Source of the DNA: Dickeya chrysanthemi NCPPB 402
Lineage (GTDB): Bacteria; Pseudomonadota; Gammaproteobacteria; Enterobacterales; Enterobacteriaceae
DNA: 64,000 bases
Reading direction: 5' to 3'
Assembly: GCF_000406105.1 (NCBI RefSeq)
Contig: NZ_CM001974.1
Location: 406,186 to 470,185 of the forward strand
The notes below the pieces were generated by a model that made no database searches, was not told the origin of the DNA, and saw only the letters and a program-made list of their open reading frames with translations. Positions 44,476-54,648 of the stretch are shown here, piece by piece. The first letter of the stretch is position 1. Each line of letters opens with the position of its first letter. The position numbers and the translations under genes were made by a program.

Positions 44476-45294
44476 ATGATGCATGCTAAGAAGGTTTTTA
44501 CCCAAACAGCGATAACTGTAGCCATGGTTGGAGGTATTTTATGGCCTCAGATTGCTTCAGCCTGTGGTTCGGAAGAATACATTGGCTCTGTCTGTTATAC
44601 CGCAGCGCAATTTTGTCCTTCCGGTTTTGTTCCGGCGGATGGACGTGCACTGACTATTCAGCAAAATAGCGCGCTTTATTCCTTATTAAGCACCACCTAC
44701 GGTGGTGATGGCAAAACAACGTTTAACGTGCCTGACTTACGTGGCCGTTTTCCTCTTGGTCAAGGTTCTGGTAGCGCCGACTCCAATAATATAGGGGCAA
44801 AAGCCGGTAAGGCCTCCGTGACATTATCGAACAACCAGATTGCGCCGCATATCCATCCAGCCACCTTTACACCCGGTGGGTCGTCAGTTGATGTTACGGT
44901 TCCGGCACAGCCGAGCACCTTAAGTGTGGCAGCCTCACTACCGCTTGTCACGACCGCCAGCGGTACGGCGACGACAACCCCCGTACCGACAGGAACCAGT
45001 AACTATCTTGGTGCCCTGACGGCCAAAGCGATTAATGGCTTATCAAGTTATAACGTCAGTTTTACCGGATTGTTCTCACAGACGAAACCGAGTCCGGTAA
45101 CGGCATCAGCCCCTGTCGACACCACCGTGTCGGGTTCGGCGGGAACCGCTGCTTTCACGTTTAAAGTGCCGACCGGCGGGTCTGTTAGCGTGCAGCCTAA
45201 TCTTCCTGCGGCAGCGCCTGTGGATATTCGGCCGCAGTCACTGACCTTGTTGCCGTGTATTGCTGTATTGGGGCTCTATCCACCAAGAGATTGA
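44476..45294 (+). CDS. Secreted phage-tail-collar-domain protein
   Basis: Predicted exported protein of 272 residues. A signal peptide (about 1-29, ending QIASA) precedes a phage tail collar domain (about 33-100: CPSGFVPADGRALTIQQNSA, then DLRGRFPLGQGSG). The rest is Ser/Thr/Pro-rich and low in complexity. It resembles microcystin-dependent and tail-fibre-related proteins, but no phage genes are nearby. It has a gaggaga ribosome site. It lies between the export proteins and the large adhesin-like protein. A 7-base-pair hairpin follows at 45308-45332. Role unknown. Confidence 0.8.
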   Translation: MMHAKKVFTQTAITVAMVGGILWPQIASACGSEEYIGSVCYTAAQFCPSGFVPADGRALTIQQNSALYSLLSTTYGGDGKTTFNVPDLRGRFPLGQGSGSADSNNIGAKAGKASVTLSNNQIAPHIHPATFTPGGSSVDVTVPAQPSTLSVAASLPLVTTASGTATTTPVPTGTSNYLGALTAKAINGLSSYNVSFTGLFSQTKPSPVTASAPVDTTVSGSAGTAAFTFKVPTGGSVSVQPNLPAAAPVDIRPQSLTLLPCIAVLGLYPPRD

Positions 45295-45428
45295 GTCTGA
45301 TGTATCTGGCAAGGTTGCCTGGCTTCCTTGCCGGATTATTCGAGCCGGTAAAGGTAAACGTGCGTATAAACCGGTTAATCAGGCTGAATGTATCTGTCGT
45401 TAATTACCGATAAACATCGGAGTTTTTT

Positions 45429-48400
45429 ATGCTGTGGCGTCAATTTTTTAAAAAGCAGGCTAGCCAACCAACCGCTGTCGCTGAAACGGCTGTACAACCT
45501 TTTGTCTGCGGTTATGTACTGGAAGCCCGTATGCTGTTTGACGGCGCAATTGCAGCCACAGTCGAGCAGACGACAGAGACACACACTACCGAGACCCAAA
45601 CGGCCAGCACGGCTACCCACACGACGTCGACTGAGACGGCATCCCAGTCTGATAACAGTAGTCATGCAGGCCAGGATGCCAATCAGAGTGTAGCCGCCAA
45701 GAGTACCTCAACTGACGGTAATTCAACTGACAATCACTCAACGACGAGTACCGCTGCAGATAGCAGTGATGTTGCGGCAGCAACCGTACACAAAGAAGCG
45801 GTGTTTATCGATACCTCGGTGGCCGGTTATCAGACGCTGGCTGCCAACGTTCCGGCCGGGATGGAAGTGGTATTGCTGGACGGCAGCAAAGATGGTTTGA
45901 CGCAGATGGCCGTATGGGCGCAAACGCACAGCGGTTACGACGCCATTCATGTACTCAGTCATGGCAGTGAGGGAACCGCACAACTCGGTACCCTGACGCT
46001 AAACAGCGCCACCGCTCTTGCCCGTGCCAATGATCTGGCGACGCTCGGTGCAGCTCTGAATGCCGATGGTGATTTCCTGCTATATGGCTGTGATGTGGCG
46101 CAGGCGTCCGGGCAACAGTTTGCTTCTCTGCTGGCGCAGTTGACCTCGGCAGACGTGGCGGCGTCAACCAATCCTACAGGGGCATCGGCGCTCGGTGGTG
46201 ATTGGGTAACAGAATTTCATACCGGAGAGATTGGCGTACAGGATTTGGTTATCAGCAGTTATACCAATCTGTTGTCGGTGAATAGCACCTCGGTCACGGT
46301 GACCGCGCTTAATGATCCGAACACGGAGTACTATCCCTCGACGTCGGTAGGTAGCAGTGTTGAATTTGATAACAATGGCAATCCTATTGATATCGACCCG
46401 ACGAATAACACGATTACGATTACTTATAGCAGTGGCGCATCGCTGGACACAGGGTTTGACCTGGTGTTTCAGGGCGGCAGTCTCGACCATTTTACCGGTA
46501 TTAACAAGACCTCCAGTTCAGGGGTAAACACCAACGATGTGACCGCTACCGTTTCCGGTAAAACCATCCATATTGATGTAGGGAACGGCGGGTTTACTAA
46601 TGGGACAATAGTCTTCACGTTCACATCGGTCAATGTATCGACGGATACCGCGCCCACGGTTACCGGTAGCGCGACCAATCCTACCTACACGGAAAATGGC
46701 TCTGGCGTTAGCCTGTTTTCAGGTGTGACGGCTTCTACCAATGACAGCGGGCAGACGTTTAGCGGTGTGGTTTTTACCGTCAGCAATGTGGCCGACAGCA
46801 CGGAATACCTGACGATTAACGGGGTGGATGTTGCACTCACCAACGGTAATAGCCTCTCTCTGGGCAGTGGTTACGGCACCGCCAGCGTCAGCAAGAGTGG
46901 CGGCACGGCAACGGTGACCTTATCTGGCGCGGTTATGAGTGACGCCAGTATGAACACGTTATTGTCGGGTATGACTTACCGCAATAGCAGTGAAAACCCT
47001 TCCGTCACCTCGCGCACGGTGACGCTCAGCCAGCTAACCGATAACGGCAGTACCAATAACACGACTTCGCCCAGTCTCAGTAGTCAGGTGACGGTTCATG
47101 CCGTCAATGATGCCCCAACGGATATCTCGCTCACGTCAAGTAGCATCGGGCAATCGTTGGGCAGCAATGGCACGGTCGGCACGCTCAGTGCGACGGATGT
47201 CGATTCCAATTCCTTTACCTATACGCTGGTATCCGGCACCGGCAGCACCGATAACAGTTTGTTTTCGATTACCGGCAACACGCTGAAAGTGAATAACGCC
47301 GCCACGATGACGGCCGGCACCTATTCTGTGCGGATACAGGTGAGTGACGGTACCGACACCTATCAAAAAGTCTTTTCAGTCACGGTAAGTGATGATGTCA
47401 GGCCGACATTTGACGTAGCGCCTGCGGCGACCAACATCAGCGCGAGCGGTTTTGACCTTTCCGCCAGCATAGATGAAGCGGGTACGATTTATTACGTGAT
47501 TGTCGCTGACGGGGCTTCAGCACCCAGCGTGAGTCAGATTATCGCCGGGCAGAATGCCTCAGGGGCGACGGCAGTCGGTTCCGGCAGCCATGTCGTCGGC
47601 AGCGCACCCTATACCTATTCCTTTAGTGTCACGGGATTAAACGGTGCAAGTAGCTACGACGTGTATGTGGTGGCAAAAGACAGCGCCAACAACCAGATAC
47701 TCAGTGCAACCAAGGTCGATGTCACCACATCGTCCAACACTGCCCCCGTATTCAGCAACCTTAACGGCGGCGCGACCTATACCGAAAATGGCAGCGCGGT
47801 GGTGATGGATAATAATGTCACCGTCGCCGATACCGAACTCGGCGCGCTTAACAGCGGACAGGGCAACTATAACGGCGCGTCGATCACCATCGCCCGCAAT
47901 GGTGGGGCCAGCAGTAACGATACCTTCGGCAATAGCGGGCTGTTGGGGTCGCTGACGCAAGGGCAAAACTTCACGTACAACGGTACTGCCGTGGGCAGCG
48001 TCACGACCAATTCGGGCGGTACGCTGACGCTGACGTTTAACAGCAATGCCACCTCGGCGATGGTCGATGCCGTGCTGCAATCCCTGACCTATGCCAACAG
48101 TTCTGACGATCCACCGGCCAGCGCCACCCTGAACTGGACCTTTAACGACGGCTCGCTCAACAGTAGCGGCAGCAATCAGGCGGTACTGAGCATCACGCCG
48201 GTCAATGATGCGCCGGTCATCAGCAACACGTCGGTCAGCAAAACCTTCAATGAGGATAGTGCGCAGACTTTCAGCGCCGCGGATTTCGGTTTCAGCGATG
48301 TGGACAGCGGCGACACGCTGCAATCTATCACCATCGTCACCGCGCCGACCGCCGGCGAGCTGTTTATTGACGCCAACAGCGACGGTGTGCGCGGCGTCGG

Positions 48401-50942
48401 CGATACGTTGCTTGGCGACGGGGCGGTGGTCGGTTCGGCCAACATCGGCAAACTGACCTTCCGCCCGGCGGCGAATGCCAACGGCGCGGGTTATGCCACC
48501 TTCAACTGGACGGTCAACGACGGCACGGCGTCGTCCGCAAATATGGGGACGATGACCCTCAACGTGACGGCGGTTAACGACGCGCCGGTCATCAGCAATA
48601 CATCGGTCAACAAAACCTTCAATGAGGATAGCGCCCAAACCTTCAGCGCCGCGGATTTCGGTTTCAGTGACGTAGACAGCGGCAATACGCTGCAATCCAT
48701 CACCATCGTCATCGCGCCGACGGCGGGCGAGCTGTTTATTGACGCCAACAGCGACGGTGTGCGCGGCGTCGGCGATACGTTGCTTGGCGACGGGGCGGTG
48801 GTCAGCGCGGCCAACATCGGCAAACTGACCTTCCGCCCGGCGGCGAATGCCAACGGCGCGGGTTATGCCACCTTCAACTGGACGGTCAGCGACGGCACCG
48901 CCTCCTCCGCTAATACCGGCACCATGACGCTGAATGTCACCGCGGTTAACGATGCGCCTACCTTGTCAAACGGCACGACCGTAACGTTGACATCGACGAC
49001 AGAAGACGTGACGTCGTCCGCCACCACGGTATCGTCGTTGCTCAGCAACGCGGGCTATGGCGATGTCGACAGCGGAGCATCCAGCGGCATCGCTATTACC
49101 ACGACGGCAGGGAACGGCGGCTGGCAATACTCCACCGACAGCGGGGCCAACTGGTTTTCTATCGGGACGGTCTCCGGCTCATCGGCACTGTTGCTGAGCT
49201 CGACGGCACAGGTTCGCTATGTGCCGGACAGCGCCAATGGCGAAACCGCAACACTGGGTTTCAGAGCCTGGGATCAAACCAGCGGTACCGCCACGGCGGG
49301 TGCCAGCAAGGGCCTGGCGGATACCTCGACTACTGGCGGCAGCAGTGCGTTTTCGACCAACAGCGCACAAGCGTCGCTGGTGGTAACCAGCGTGAATGAT
49401 GCGCCCACTGTGGGAAGTTCGGTCAGTACCCAAAGCGCCACCAAAGATACGGCGTTCAGTTTCACCGTGCCTGGCGGTGCTTTTGTCGATGTGGATACCG
49501 GCGACACGCTGACGCTGAGCGCGACACAGTCGGATGGCTCGGCGCTGCCGGGCTGGCTGAGTTTTAACCCGTCAACCCGCACCTTCTCGGGTACACCGGG
49601 TAACGGCGATGTGGGCAACCTGACCATCCGGGTGACGGCGACCGACGGCAGCAACGCCTCGGTCAGTACCACGTTCGGGCTGACAGTCAACAACAGTAAT
49701 CTTCCGCCGGTCGTTTCCGTACCGGTAGCGGACCAGGCTATTGCACAGAACGGCGGTTTCAGTTTTACCGTACCGGCCGGCACCTTTACCGATCCGGATA
49801 CCGGCGACACGCTGACGCTGAGCGCGACACAGTCGGATGGCTCGGCGCTGCCGGGCTGGCTGAGCTTTAACCCGGCAACCCGCACCTTCTCGGGCACGCC
49901 GGGCAGCAACGATGTGGGTAACCTGACCATCCGGGTGACGGCGACCGACGGCAGCAACGCCTCGGTCAGTACTACCTTCGGGTTGAACGTCACCAACGTC
50001 AACGATGCGCCGGTGGTATCCGGTTCACTGGCTGCGCAGACGGTGGCGCAGAACGGTAACTTTAGCCTGACCGTGCCGGGCGGCATTTTCACCGATCCGG
50101 ATACCGGCGACACGCTGACGCTGAGCGCGACACAGTCGGATGGCTCGGCACTGCCGGGTTGGCTGAGTTTCAACCCGTCAACCCGCACCTTCTCGGGCAC
50201 GCCGGGCAACGGCGATGTGGGCAACCTGACTATTCGGGTGACGGCGACCGACGGCGGCAACGCGTCGGTCAGTACTACCTTCGGGTTGGTCGTGGCCGCC
50301 GGTACGGTGGACGGCGGCGATCCGGAATTCAGGATCAATGGCGGCACGAGCGTGCAGCCGACGGCTACGCCCGTGCCGGTTGTGACGGTGGCGCCGGCGG
50401 CACCGGTGACGTTAGGGGCGTTGTTCTCATCTACGTCGCTTGGCGCGATGAATACTGGCGCCACCGCAGATAACGCAACGGCGGCGTCAACCATCTTTCA
50501 GGCTGCCCAACGTGCGCCACAAGTCAATAATGGCGCACCGGTCAGCCAGATAGCCGGCGCTTTTGTACAGGGTGCCGTTTCCGGCGGCGCCACTCTGTTT
50601 GAAAGTTCGCTGGGGTCATTCCCCAGCTTTAACACTGGCGGTGCGTTGGGCGGCAGTTCTTCACTGGCGGGGCTGTTTTCGGGCATCACTCTGCCTTCTT
50701 TGTCGCCGATGGCGGTGTTCTCCGGCGGCAGTTGGCGCGACATCAACGCTAACGGTGCGAATACGAATACCGGCCGGTTAACTACCAGCCGGTTAACTAC
50801 CGGCCTGGGAGCGATGCAATTCGCCCCGGATCTGGAACAGCAGCTACAACATCTTGGGGATGATACACAGCAGCGGTTGGCGGCGATGGAGCAGGCGTTG
50901 AATGATATCGGCCAGATCACCCGCGATAGACAACAAGGGTAA
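45429..50942 (+). CDS. Large DUF4347 / cadherin-like repeat surface protein
   Basis: Predicted secreted or surface protein of 1,837 residues. The N-terminus has no ordinary signal peptide but has LEARMLFDGA (31-40), close to the LEPR-xLL motif of large exported repeat proteins. A Thr/Ser-rich linker (43-120) leads to a DUF4347 domain (about 124-280: HVLSHGSEGTAQLG, LLYGCDVAQASG). Many Ig/cadherin-like domains follow, including two near-identical 124-residue repeats and three 101-residue repeats. The last 220 residues are Ala/Gly/Ser-rich and end in a short coiled coil. There are no RTX repeats. It is likely an adhesin or matrix protein exported by the neighbouring proteins. Confidence 0.85.
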   Translation: MLWRQFFKKQASQPTAVAETAVQPFVCGYVLEARMLFDGAIAATVEQTTETHTTETQTASTATHTTSTETASQSDNSSHAGQDANQSVAAKSTSTDGNSTDNHSTTSTAADSSDVAAATVHKEAVFIDTSVAGYQTLAANVPAGMEVVLLDGSKDGLTQMAVWAQTHSGYDAIHVLSHGSEGTAQLGTLTLNSATALARANDLATLGAALNADGDFLLYGCDVAQASGQQFASLLAQLTSADVAASTNPTGASALGGDWVTEFHTGEIGVQDLVISSYTNLLSVNSTSVTVTALNDPNTEYYPSTSVGSSVEFDNNGNPIDIDPTNNTITITYSSGASLDTGFDLVFQGGSLDHFTGINKTSSSGVNTNDVTATVSGKTIHIDVGNGGFTNGTIVFTFTSVNVSTDTAPTVTGSATNPTYTENGSGVSLFSGVTASTNDSGQTFSGVVFTVSNVADSTEYLTINGVDVALTNGNSLSLGSGYGTASVSKSGGTATVTLSGAVMSDASMNTLLSGMTYRNSSENPSVTSRTVTLSQLTDNGSTNNTTSPSLSSQVTVHAVNDAPTDISLTSSSIGQSLGSNGTVGTLSATDVDSNSFTYTLVSGTGSTDNSLFSITGNTLKVNNAATMTAGTYSVRIQVSDGTDTYQKVFSVTVSDDVRPTFDVAPAATNISASGFDLSASIDEAGTIYYVIVADGASAPSVSQIIAGQNASGATAVGSGSHVVGSAPYTYSFSVTGLNGASSYDVYVVAKDSANNQILSATKVDVTTSSNTAPVFSNLNGGATYTENGSAVVMDNNVTVADTELGALNSGQGNYNGASITIARNGGASSNDTFGNSGLLGSLTQGQNFTYNGTAVGSVTTNSGGTLTLTFNSNATSAMVDAVLQSLTYANSSDDPPASATLNWTFNDGSLNSSGSNQAVLSITPVNDAPVISNTSVSKTFNEDSAQTFSAADFGFSDVDSGDTLQSITIVTAPTAGELFIDANSDGVRGVGDTLLGDGAVVGSANIGKLTFRPAANANGAGYATFNWTVNDGTASSANMGTMTLNVTAVNDAPVISNTSVNKTFNEDSAQTFSAADFGFSDVDSGNTLQSITIVIAPTAGELFIDANSDGVRGVGDTLLGDGAVVSAANIGKLTFRPAANANGAGYATFNWTVSDGTASSANTGTMTLNVTAVNDAPTLSNGTTVTLTSTTEDVTSSATTVSSLLSNAGYGDVDSGASSGIAITTTAGNGGWQYSTDSGANWFSIGTVSGSSALLLSSTAQVRYVPDSANGETATLGFRAWDQTSGTATAGASKGLADTSTTGGSSAFSTNSAQASLVVTSVNDAPTVGSSVSTQSATKDTAFSFTVPGGAFVDVDTGDTLTLSATQSDGSALPGWLSFNPSTRTFSGTPGNGDVGNLTIRVTATDGSNASVSTTFGLTVNNSNLPPVVSVPVADQAIAQNGGFSFTVPAGTFTDPDTGDTLTLSATQSDGSALPGWLSFNPATRTFSGTPGSNDVGNLTIRVTATDGSNASVSTTFGLNVTNVNDAPVVSGSLAAQTVAQNGNFSLTVPGGIFTDPDTGDTLTLSATQSDGSALPGWLSFNPSTRTFSGTPGNGDVGNLTIRVTATDGGNASVSTTFGLVVAAGTVDGGDPEFRINGGTSVQPTATPVPVVTVAPAAPVTLGALFSSTSLGAMNTGATADNATAASTIFQAAQRAPQVNNGAPVSQIAGAFVQGAVSGGATLFESSLGSFPSFNTGGALGGSSSLAGLFSGITLPSLSPMAVFSGGSWRDINANGANTNTGRLTTSRLTTGLGAMQFAPDLEQQLQHLGDDTQQRLAAMEQALNDIGQITRDRQQG
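48201..48944 (+). repeat. Two 372-base near-identical repeats in the surface protein
   Basis: Copies start at 48201 and 48573, exactly 372 bases (124 residues) apart. They encode NDAPVISNTS...FNEDSAQTFSAADFGFSDVD and so on with only a few changes. Long runs are identical in DNA, which indicates recent duplication or gene conversion. Confidence 0.9.
49395..50303 (+). repeat. Three 303-base repeats in the surface protein
   Basis: Copies start at 49395, 49698 and 50001, exactly 303 bases (101 residues) apart. Each encodes a putative Ig-type domain with DTGDTLTLSATQSDGSALPG and FSGTPG. The central parts are almost identical in DNA. Confidence 0.9.
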
Positions 50943-50999
50943 ACAGAGCCTCGGGGAACGGTGTTTATGACAATAACAACAAGGGTCAGGAGTGGAATC

Positions 51000-52508
51000 G
51001 TGTTAAAGGGTCGGAAACTGTTCAGTCTCAGCCTGATTGTGGTGGCAATGAGTGGTTGTGCCGTTACCAGCCAGCCAATATCGAAACAGCAAAGCGAGCA
51101 GCGTCTTCAGCAAGATAAAGTCGCCATGTTCAGCCAGCAGGAGCCGGTGACGGCGCCGATTACGCTGTACGATGCGATGGCGCGAGCACTCAAATACAAC
51201 CTGGAAGCCCGGCTTAAAGTGATGGAGCAGGCGTTGTCGCAACAGCAACTGGAGCTGGCGCGCTATGACATGCTGCCCCAGATGGCGATGTCGGCAGGCT
51301 ATGTCGGGCGCAGCAACACCAGCGCGTCCAGCAGCCGCAGTATTCAAACCGGCAGACAATCACTGGAGCCCTCTACCTCGCTGGATCAAAACCGTGACGT
51401 TGCCGACCTGACGATGGTCTGGAACGTGCTGGATTTCGGCGTCAGCTATGTCAGCGCTAAGCAAAAAGCCGACCAGCGCTGGATAGCCGATGAACGCAAG
51501 CGCAAGGTCGTCCACACCATCATTCAGGATGTGCGCTCGGCGTACTGGCGGGCGGTGGCGGCGGAGCGTCTGCTGGGGCGGATTGATAGCCTGATTGACC
51601 GGGTGAATCAGGCGCGTGAAGCCAGCGAACACATGAGTAAACAGCAGGTGGGCGATCCAGTCGAAGCGCTGAGTTATCGCCGCGCGTTGATTGATGCGGT
51701 GCGCCAGTTGGAAGAGCAGCGCCGGGCGCTATCGCTGGCGAAGACCGAACTGGCGACCTTGATGAACCTGCCGTTGGATACCCCCTATACGCTGGCCCTG
51801 CCGGACAGCCGCGAGATGGCGGTGCCGCAGCTAAACGTCGATTTCGGTACGCTGGAGCAAACGGCATTGCTCAGCCGTCCGGAACTGAAGGAACAGGATT
51901 ATCAGGTACGCATCCACGCTGCGGAAACCCGCAAGTCATTGCTGCGTATGTTGCCGGGGCTGGAGGTGAGCGCAGGCGGCCATTACGACAGCAACTCCTT
52001 CATGGCGAATCAAAGTTGGGCGGATGTCGGCGTCAAAGTGACCTGGAACCTGTTCAACCTGTTGTCAGGGCCGACGGCGTATAAAACCGCGCAAGTGAAT
52101 GAAAGCGTATCGGAAGTACAACGTCAGGCGATGTCGCTGGCGATCATGGCACAGCTGTATATCGCCCGGGCCAATTTCAACGAGGCGCTGCGTCAGTATA
52201 AAACCAGTGCCGAGCTGCGCGACCTTGACGGCCAGATTGCCGAGCAACTGAGAAACCGTTATCAGGCGAACAGCATTGGTGAATTGCAACTGATTCAGGG
52301 GGAACTGAATGCCCTGAACGCCAATCTGCGTCAGGATCTGGCTTACGCGGAATTGCGTAATAGCTACGGCCAAATCCTCTCGACCGTCGGGTTGGATTTA
52401 TTGCCGAAAACGCTGCCGTCCGACCGTCTGGCGGATATCAGCCAGGCGTTACGTCAGTCGGAAGCGAACTGGCAACAAGGTAAGATAAGCGCATTGCAAT
52501 CATTCTGA
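51000..52508 (+). CDS. TolC-family outer-membrane lipoprotein
   Basis: Predicted outer-membrane channel of about 502 residues from the GTG at 51000, which has an aggag site 7 bases upstream; the frame is open from 50961. The signal peptide LFSLSLIVVAMSGC ends at a lipobox-like Cys. The body is the double TolC/OEP repeat with long helices (about 60-270 and 280-480). It is likely the outer-membrane exit of the locus. It lies 57 bases after the surface-protein gene. A perfect 9-base-pair hairpin (52526-52548) follows and may end the operon. Confidence 0.88.
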   Translation: MLKGRKLFSLSLIVVAMSGCAVTSQPISKQQSEQRLQQDKVAMFSQQEPVTAPITLYDAMARALKYNLEARLKVMEQALSQQQLELARYDMLPQMAMSAGYVGRSNTSASSSRSIQTGRQSLEPSTSLDQNRDVADLTMVWNVLDFGVSYVSAKQKADQRWIADERKRKVVHTIIQDVRSAYWRAVAAERLLGRIDSLIDRVNQAREASEHMSKQQVGDPVEALSYRRALIDAVRQLEEQRRALSLAKTELATLMNLPLDTPYTLALPDSREMAVPQLNVDFGTLEQTALLSRPELKEQDYQVRIHAAETRKSLLRMLPGLEVSAGGHYDSNSFMANQSWADVGVKVTWNLFNLLSGPTAYKTAQVNESVSEVQRQAMSLAIMAQLYIARANFNEALRQYKTSAELRDLDGQIAEQLRNRYQANSIGELQLIQGELNALNANLRQDLAYAELRNSYGQILSTVGLDLLPKTLPSDRLADISQALRQSEANWQQGKISALQSF

Positions 52509-52525
52509 TGCTCTGAGGCTATTTC

Positions 52526-52548
52526 TGGTGCCTGTGGCGCAGGCACCA
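52526..52548. terminator. Hairpin after the TolC-like gene
   Basis: A perfect 9-base-pair stem (tggtgcctg, loop tggcg, caggcacca) lies between the convergent TolC-like and chemoreceptor genes. No T-run follows. Confidence 0.45.
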
Positions 52549-52626
52549 GAGAAGCCGCGAGTGTTCATCCTGCGTGCGGGTAATGGCAGGATGAACAGCG
52601 TAACGGGGGGTTCCAGCCTGAAAACC

Positions 52627-54219
52627 TCAACGCAGCGCGGCGATGGTCACCGGGGGATTGTCGTTCAGGTTGAAAAAGGTCATGGTGTCGTCCAGATTTC
52701 TTGCCTGTTCATGCAATGAGGCGCTGGCGGAGGCGGACTCTTCGACCAACGCCGCATTTTGCTGAGACGATTGTTCCAGCAGCGTGATCGCCGTATTAAC
52801 CTGCTCGATGCCTTTAGCTTGTTCTGATGACGCCATCGAGATATCCGCCATAAATTCATTCACGCGTTTAATCTCATCCATCAGTTGTGCCATATCCTGC
52901 GTGGAGAGCGACGCCACTTTTTCGCCATGAGCGATTTCATCGGCGGTTTTTTCGATCAACTCTTTGATTTCTCTTGCCGAGCCGGCGCTACGCTGCGCCA
53001 GGCTGCGCACTTCGGCGGCGACAACGGCAAAGCCTTTACCGGCCTCACCGGCGCGAGCGGCTTCCACCGCGGCATTCAGCGCCAGAATGTTGGTCTGGAA
53101 GGCGATGCCATCCATGATGCTGATAATATCGTTGATCTTGTTGGAGCTGTCGGCGATATGCTGGATCCGTTCGATCATCTGGCTAAAGTTGCTGGAGTTT
53201 TTTTCCGCCAGCGTCGCCACCGAGCTGGTTAGCGTCATGGCTTTACTGGTGTTGGCGGTGTTTTCCTGCACGGACGCAGTGATTTGCTCCATGCTGGCGG
53301 CCGTTTGCTCGACGGAGGACGCTTGCGCTTCGGTACGGGCGGCGAAATCCCGGTTGGCGGCGGAAATCTGCTCGGCACCCGCGGCGACGGAGCTGGCCGA
53401 CTCTCGCACATCCAGTACGATTTTGCGGAATGCCTGCTGCATATCTTTGAGCGACAGCATCAACGCTCCCATCTCGGTATTGTGCTGGGGGGGAATATCC
53501 AGCGTCAGGACGCCTTGCTCCATCATGCCGAAATAGGTTCTGACTTTTTGCATCGGGCTCAGTACCACGGTGCGGACGAACCTCAGGGTGAACAGGCTGA
53601 GCAGAATCACCACGATAAGCGTAGCGATCAGGATAGTGAGGGTATGTTGATAGAAGTTATCCGCCTGCGCGATCTCTTCATTCCCGATACCTTCGGCTAA
53701 GGTCACGAACCGCGCCAGCTTCTCGCGGAAAACCGCGCCTTTTTCCAGTGCAATCGGCACCAGCGTCGTATAGAAGCGGTCAAGGTTTCGGTCGCGCAGT
53801 GAAGCCTGCATCGGCGCGACGGCATTGTTCATATAATCGTTAAATACCGCATCGATGTCGTTGCGCAGCGCCTGCCCTTGCGCCGTCTGCGCCTGAACGC
53901 GACGCAGTTCCGCCATCGTGTTGTTGGCCGCAGCGATATAACCGCCGAGTCGTTCCAGACCCGCCTGAATCGTGGCGTCGTCTTTTTTATCTTCAATGGC
54001 CAGTGCCACGTTGATGCCGGCCAGCCTGGCGTTCAGCATTTCCGAGTAAGCGGAATAAAGGGGGACGAGCTGCTCGCCCTCAATGCCATTCACTTTGCGA
54101 ATAGACTGATTGCTTTGTATCGAGGAATGCAGACTGAACGAACACACAGCCAGCAATAGCAGCACAAATACAGCGATAACACAGTAAAGCCCATTTTTTA
54201 TTTTGATTTTTTCTAACAT
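52627..54219 (-). CDS. Methyl-accepting chemotaxis protein
   Basis: Inner-membrane chemoreceptor of 530 residues. Two transmembrane helices (about 11-30 and 190-212) bracket a periplasmic four-helix-bundle ligand domain. A HAMP domain follows (about 215-265), then the signalling domain with the conserved hairpin tip [20 protein letters not shown] near residue 380. The C-terminus lacks the NWETF-type pentapeptide used to tether CheR, so methylation would depend on other receptors. The ligand is unknown. A candidate sigma-28 promoter lies upstream. Confidence 0.95.
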   Translation of the reverse strand: MLEKIKIKNGLYCVIAVFVLLLLAVCSFSLHSSIQSNQSIRKVNGIEGEQLVPLYSAYSEMLNARLAGINVALAIEDKKDDATIQAGLERLGGYIAAANNTMAELRRVQAQTAQGQALRNDIDAVFNDYMNNAVAPMQASLRDRNLDRFYTTLVPIALEKGAVFREKLARFVTLAEGIGNEEIAQADNFYQHTLTILIATLIVVILLSLFTLRFVRTVVLSPMQKVRTYFGMMEQGVLTLDIPPQHNTEMGALMLSLKDMQQAFRKIVLDVRESASSVAAGAEQISAANRDFAARTEAQASSVEQTAASMEQITASVQENTANTSKAMTLTSSVATLAEKNSSNFSQMIERIQHIADSSNKINDIISIMDGIAFQTNILALNAAVEAARAGEAGKGFAVVAAEVRSLAQRSAGSAREIKELIEKTADEIAHGEKVASLSTQDMAQLMDEIKRVNEFMADISMASSEQAKGIEQVNTAITLLEQSSQQNAALVEESASASASLHEQARNLDDTMTFFNLNDNPPVTIAALR

Positions 54220-54648
54220 CCCCTATCTCCTTTGAACTCCAGATTTTCCCTGCCCGCCGTTATGGTGCCTGCTGTCTTGCAGATATGAAACCAATATCGG
54301 TAAGGCAGTGACTGTGTTTTCATCAGACGCGGCGTACCTGCCCGATAGGGTTAACAGACTAATGCTTTTATAACAAAGGGTTGTTGATGTAGGTCAGACA
54401 GTGTTCCGCAATTGGACGATCGTTCCCCTGTGCGGAGAGTCTCCGACTCTTGTCTGCTTTGGCATAAACCGCATGTCGATTTTCCATTCTGTCTCGCCGT
54501 ATTGCTACCGGCCCAACATTCGGTTATGCAGAGGCATGGCGGCATGATGCGGAAAATCGCCGGAGGCACACTATCACCCGTCTCCGGGAAAAACATCCCT
54601 GTTTAACCGGCTCCTGGTTACTGCGCTTTCCCGGCGGCTGTGGCGCAG
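54220..54648. other. Intergenic region between the chemoreceptor and nifJ
   Basis: These 429 bases hold no gene I can support. On the minus strand ACCGATAT (54301-54294) resembles the sigma-28 -10 box GCCGATAA. An AAAA-containing stretch lies at the right distance upstream (54313-54320), but it is a weak match. Short open frames here have no ribosome site or family match. Confidence 0.35.

Noticed and set aside
44476..45294. Prophage tail gene
   Set aside because: It has a signal peptide and no neighbouring phage gene.
49274..50494. 406-codon open frame on the minus strand
   Set aside because: It mirrors the repeats of the surface protein and has repetitive low-complexity content; it is an antisense shadow.
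54351..54596. 81-codon minus-strand frame before nifJ
   Set aside because: Cys-rich, low-quality translation with no ribosome site or conserved feature.
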